Positions 63,047 through 64,000 of a stretch of DNA of 64,000 nucleotides are shown here, in pieces; the first letter of the stretch is position 1, and each line of letters starts with the position of its first letter. Made by a program: the position numbers and the translations under genes. Origin of the DNA: Ornithinibacillus contaminans (GTDB taxonomy: Bacteria > Bacillota > Bacilli > Bacillales > Amphibacillaceae); contig NZ_LDPV02000034.1 in NCBI RefSeq assembly GCF_001038425.2, positions 124,001-188,000 of the forward strand, written 5' to 3'. Below the pieces are notes generated by a model, which made no database searches, was not told the origin of the DNA, and was given only the letters and a program-made list of their open reading frames with translations.

Positions 63047-63793
63047 TCAATCATCTGGAAAGGATTTAAATTTTTCTTCCATAAAAGGCTGTTTAGATGG
63101 GACAGAAACAGTTGTTTGTTCGGGTAAGCGAAATGCAGATAGCTTATTTCCGAATACACAGCCTGTGTCAATATTAATCGTCTTATGGACTATTCGTGGG
63201 CTTATGACTGGCGTATGGCCATACACAATCCACTCGTCTCCGTGATACTGCTGTGCCCAATCTCGGCGAATTGGACGACCTTCTTCATCAAATTCTCCAG
63301 TAATATCACCATATAATACAAACGTTTTTACCTTCTTATCTTGTCTACCAATATACGATTTCTTAATACCTGCATGGGCAACAATTGCATTTGCATCCGG
63401 TAATTGTAGATAAAGTGGGGCTTCCTCATATAGTGTCATAAACTGCTTGCGAACAATTTCCTGCGTACTTTTGTCCAGCGCTTCATACTCTGCAACGGTT
63501 GTTTCTAATCCATGCTGATGTTGAACTTTATTTTCCAGGAAAAAGCGATAGAGCTTATTGCAGTGATTTCCCGGCACGTATTTGGCTACTTTCTGACTGA
63601 CAACCATTTCATATACGAGTTGAATGACTTTAATTGAATCCGGACCCCGGTCGGTTAAATCCCCAACAAAAACAGGAATTCTACCATCCGGATGGATATA
63701 TGCATATTGATTATTTTGATAACCTAATTCCTCAAATAAATGACAGAGTTCATGATAACAACCATGTACATCACCTATAACATCAATTTTCAT
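63047..63793 (-). CDS. prpE: Bis(5'-nucleosyl)-tetraphosphatase PrpE
   Basis: The 248-residue calcineurin-like metallophosphatase has '[13 protein letters not shown]', '[13 protein letters not shown]', 'VPGNHCNKL', 'VAHAGI' and 'WIVYGHTPV', the full PPP-type metal-binding set. PrpE hydrolyses Ap4A and is linked to spore germination in B. subtilis. ATG with GAGGTGAT upstream. Position after yjbO matches yjbP in B. subtilis. Confidence 0.93.
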   Translation of the reverse strand: MKIDVIGDVHGCYHELCHLFEELGYQNNQYAYIHPDGRIPVFVGDLTDRGPDSIKVIQLVYEMVVSQKVAKYVPGNHCNKLYRFFLENKVQHQHGLETTVAEYEALDKSTQEIVRKQFMTLYEEAPLYLQLPDANAIVAHAGIKKSYIGRQDKKVKTFVLYGDITGEFDEEGRPIRRDWAQQYHGDEWIVYGHTPVISPRIVHKTINIDTGCVFGNKLSAFRLPEQTTVSVPSKQPFMEEKFKSFPDD

Positions 63794-63811
63794 ATCATCA
63801 CCTCAAGCTAA

Positions 63812-63843
63812 AAGAAAAACGAGAATAGTATTTGCTATTCTCG
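63812..63843 (-). terminator. Terminator of the FtsW/RodA-like gene
   Basis: CGAGAATAG (63820-63828) pairs with CTATTCTCG (63835-63843); on the minus strand the stem runs into TTTTTC. Confidence 0.85.
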
Positions 63844-63844
63844 C

Positions 63845-64000
63845 TTATTCAAACATATATTTTTTCGTTCGGGAATGGATATTTAAGACAATTCCTATTG
63901 CAATCAAATAGGTCAATGTCGAGCTTCCGCCATAACTTAAGAAAGGAAGAGGCAGACCTGTAATCGGCAGTAACTGAATGGACATACCAATATTCTGGAA
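63845..64000 (-). CDS. FtsW/RodA/SpoVE family protein, C-terminal part
   Basis: The last 51 codons are inside the window. They read '[20 protein letters not shown]' then '[20 protein letters not shown]', followed by '[11 protein letters not shown]' and stop. The N-I-G-M and [11 protein letters not shown] segments are the SEDS glycosyltransferase signature near the last two membrane helices. It polymerises peptidoglycan with a partner penicillin-binding protein. Which member (RodA, FtsW or a paralogue) cannot be told from this piece. Confidence 0.88.
   Translation of the reverse strand, partial: FQNIGMSIQLLPITGLPLPFLSYGGSSTLTYLIAIGIVLNIHSRTKKYMFE

Overview
The window reads as chromosome of a low-GC, spore-forming Gram-positive bacterium of the family Bacillaceae, probably near Oceanobacillus, Virgibacillus or Ornithinibacillus. 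Three things support this. There are strong AAGGAGG-type ribosome binding sites and many TTG/GTG starts. There are spore-associated genes (CotF-like, YjcZ/SscA-like, YhjQ-like). The right-hand third follows the Bacillus subtilis yjb gene order: yjbC, spx, mecA, coiA, pepF, roxS, yjbH, yjbI, yjbK, yjbM, ppnK, yjbO, prpE. Genus is inference; no rRNA or tRNA gene is present.

Region 1 (1-21.3 kb) is a metal-resistance and spore-accessory region. It starts with the end of a MATE transporter, then a CuA-motif lipoprotein, a membrane-cupredoxin fusion and CcdA. Next come a double AbrB regulator, two tiny YjcZ proteins, two Cys-rich copper-storage-like proteins and a CotF-like coat protein. A ferredoxin-type reductase at 8.3 kb and csoR-copA-copZ at 10.4-13.4 kb each carry a CsoR-type operator with the same 6-9-6 layout. 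lgt, merR-merA, a YnfA-family protein, a DsbB-like protein missing one Cys from each pair, and cadC-cadA-cadD follow. Several genes here are broken (a GNAT acetyltransferase, a beta-propeller piece, a CotF piece, and an FMO-like oxidase just beyond).

Region 2 (about 21.3-38.1 kb) is accessory DNA. It holds a methyltransferase and three large paralogous proteins of unknown family on the minus strand. All three have a GTAGG...CCTAC leader, and two of the leaders begin at the predicted +1 of a TTGATT-17-TATAAA promoter. It also holds three small unknown proteins, a tyrosine recombinase and a merA relic. At 30.4-38.0 kb are an AEP primase-SF2 helicase fusion, iteron-like repeats, an N-terminal nuclease-like protein with a long helical C-terminus, and an Abi_C/HEPN-type abortive infection protein. 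This looks like a mobile replication or defence module and is the best candidate for an undescribed system. Its right edge lies beside a T-box leader that no longer has a complete downstream gene.

Region 3 (38.5-50.1 kb) is metabolic: an aldehyde dehydrogenase, panE facing a panBCD operon, an Fra/YdhG-type iron chaperone, a YusW-like lipoprotein, two predicted PQQ enzymes (a soluble-GDH-like protein and a quinohaemoprotein dehydrogenase with C-terminal cytochrome c) and a DUF4015 hydrolase.

Region 4 (50.2-64 kb) is the conserved stress and competence block around spx. glnK-amt, with two perfect TnrA/GlnR boxes, sits between yjbC and spx. The RoxS/RsaE small RNA is recognisable between pepF and yjbH. 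Non-coding dispersed repeats flank mecA, pepF and roxS. The window ends inside an FtsW/RodA-family gene.
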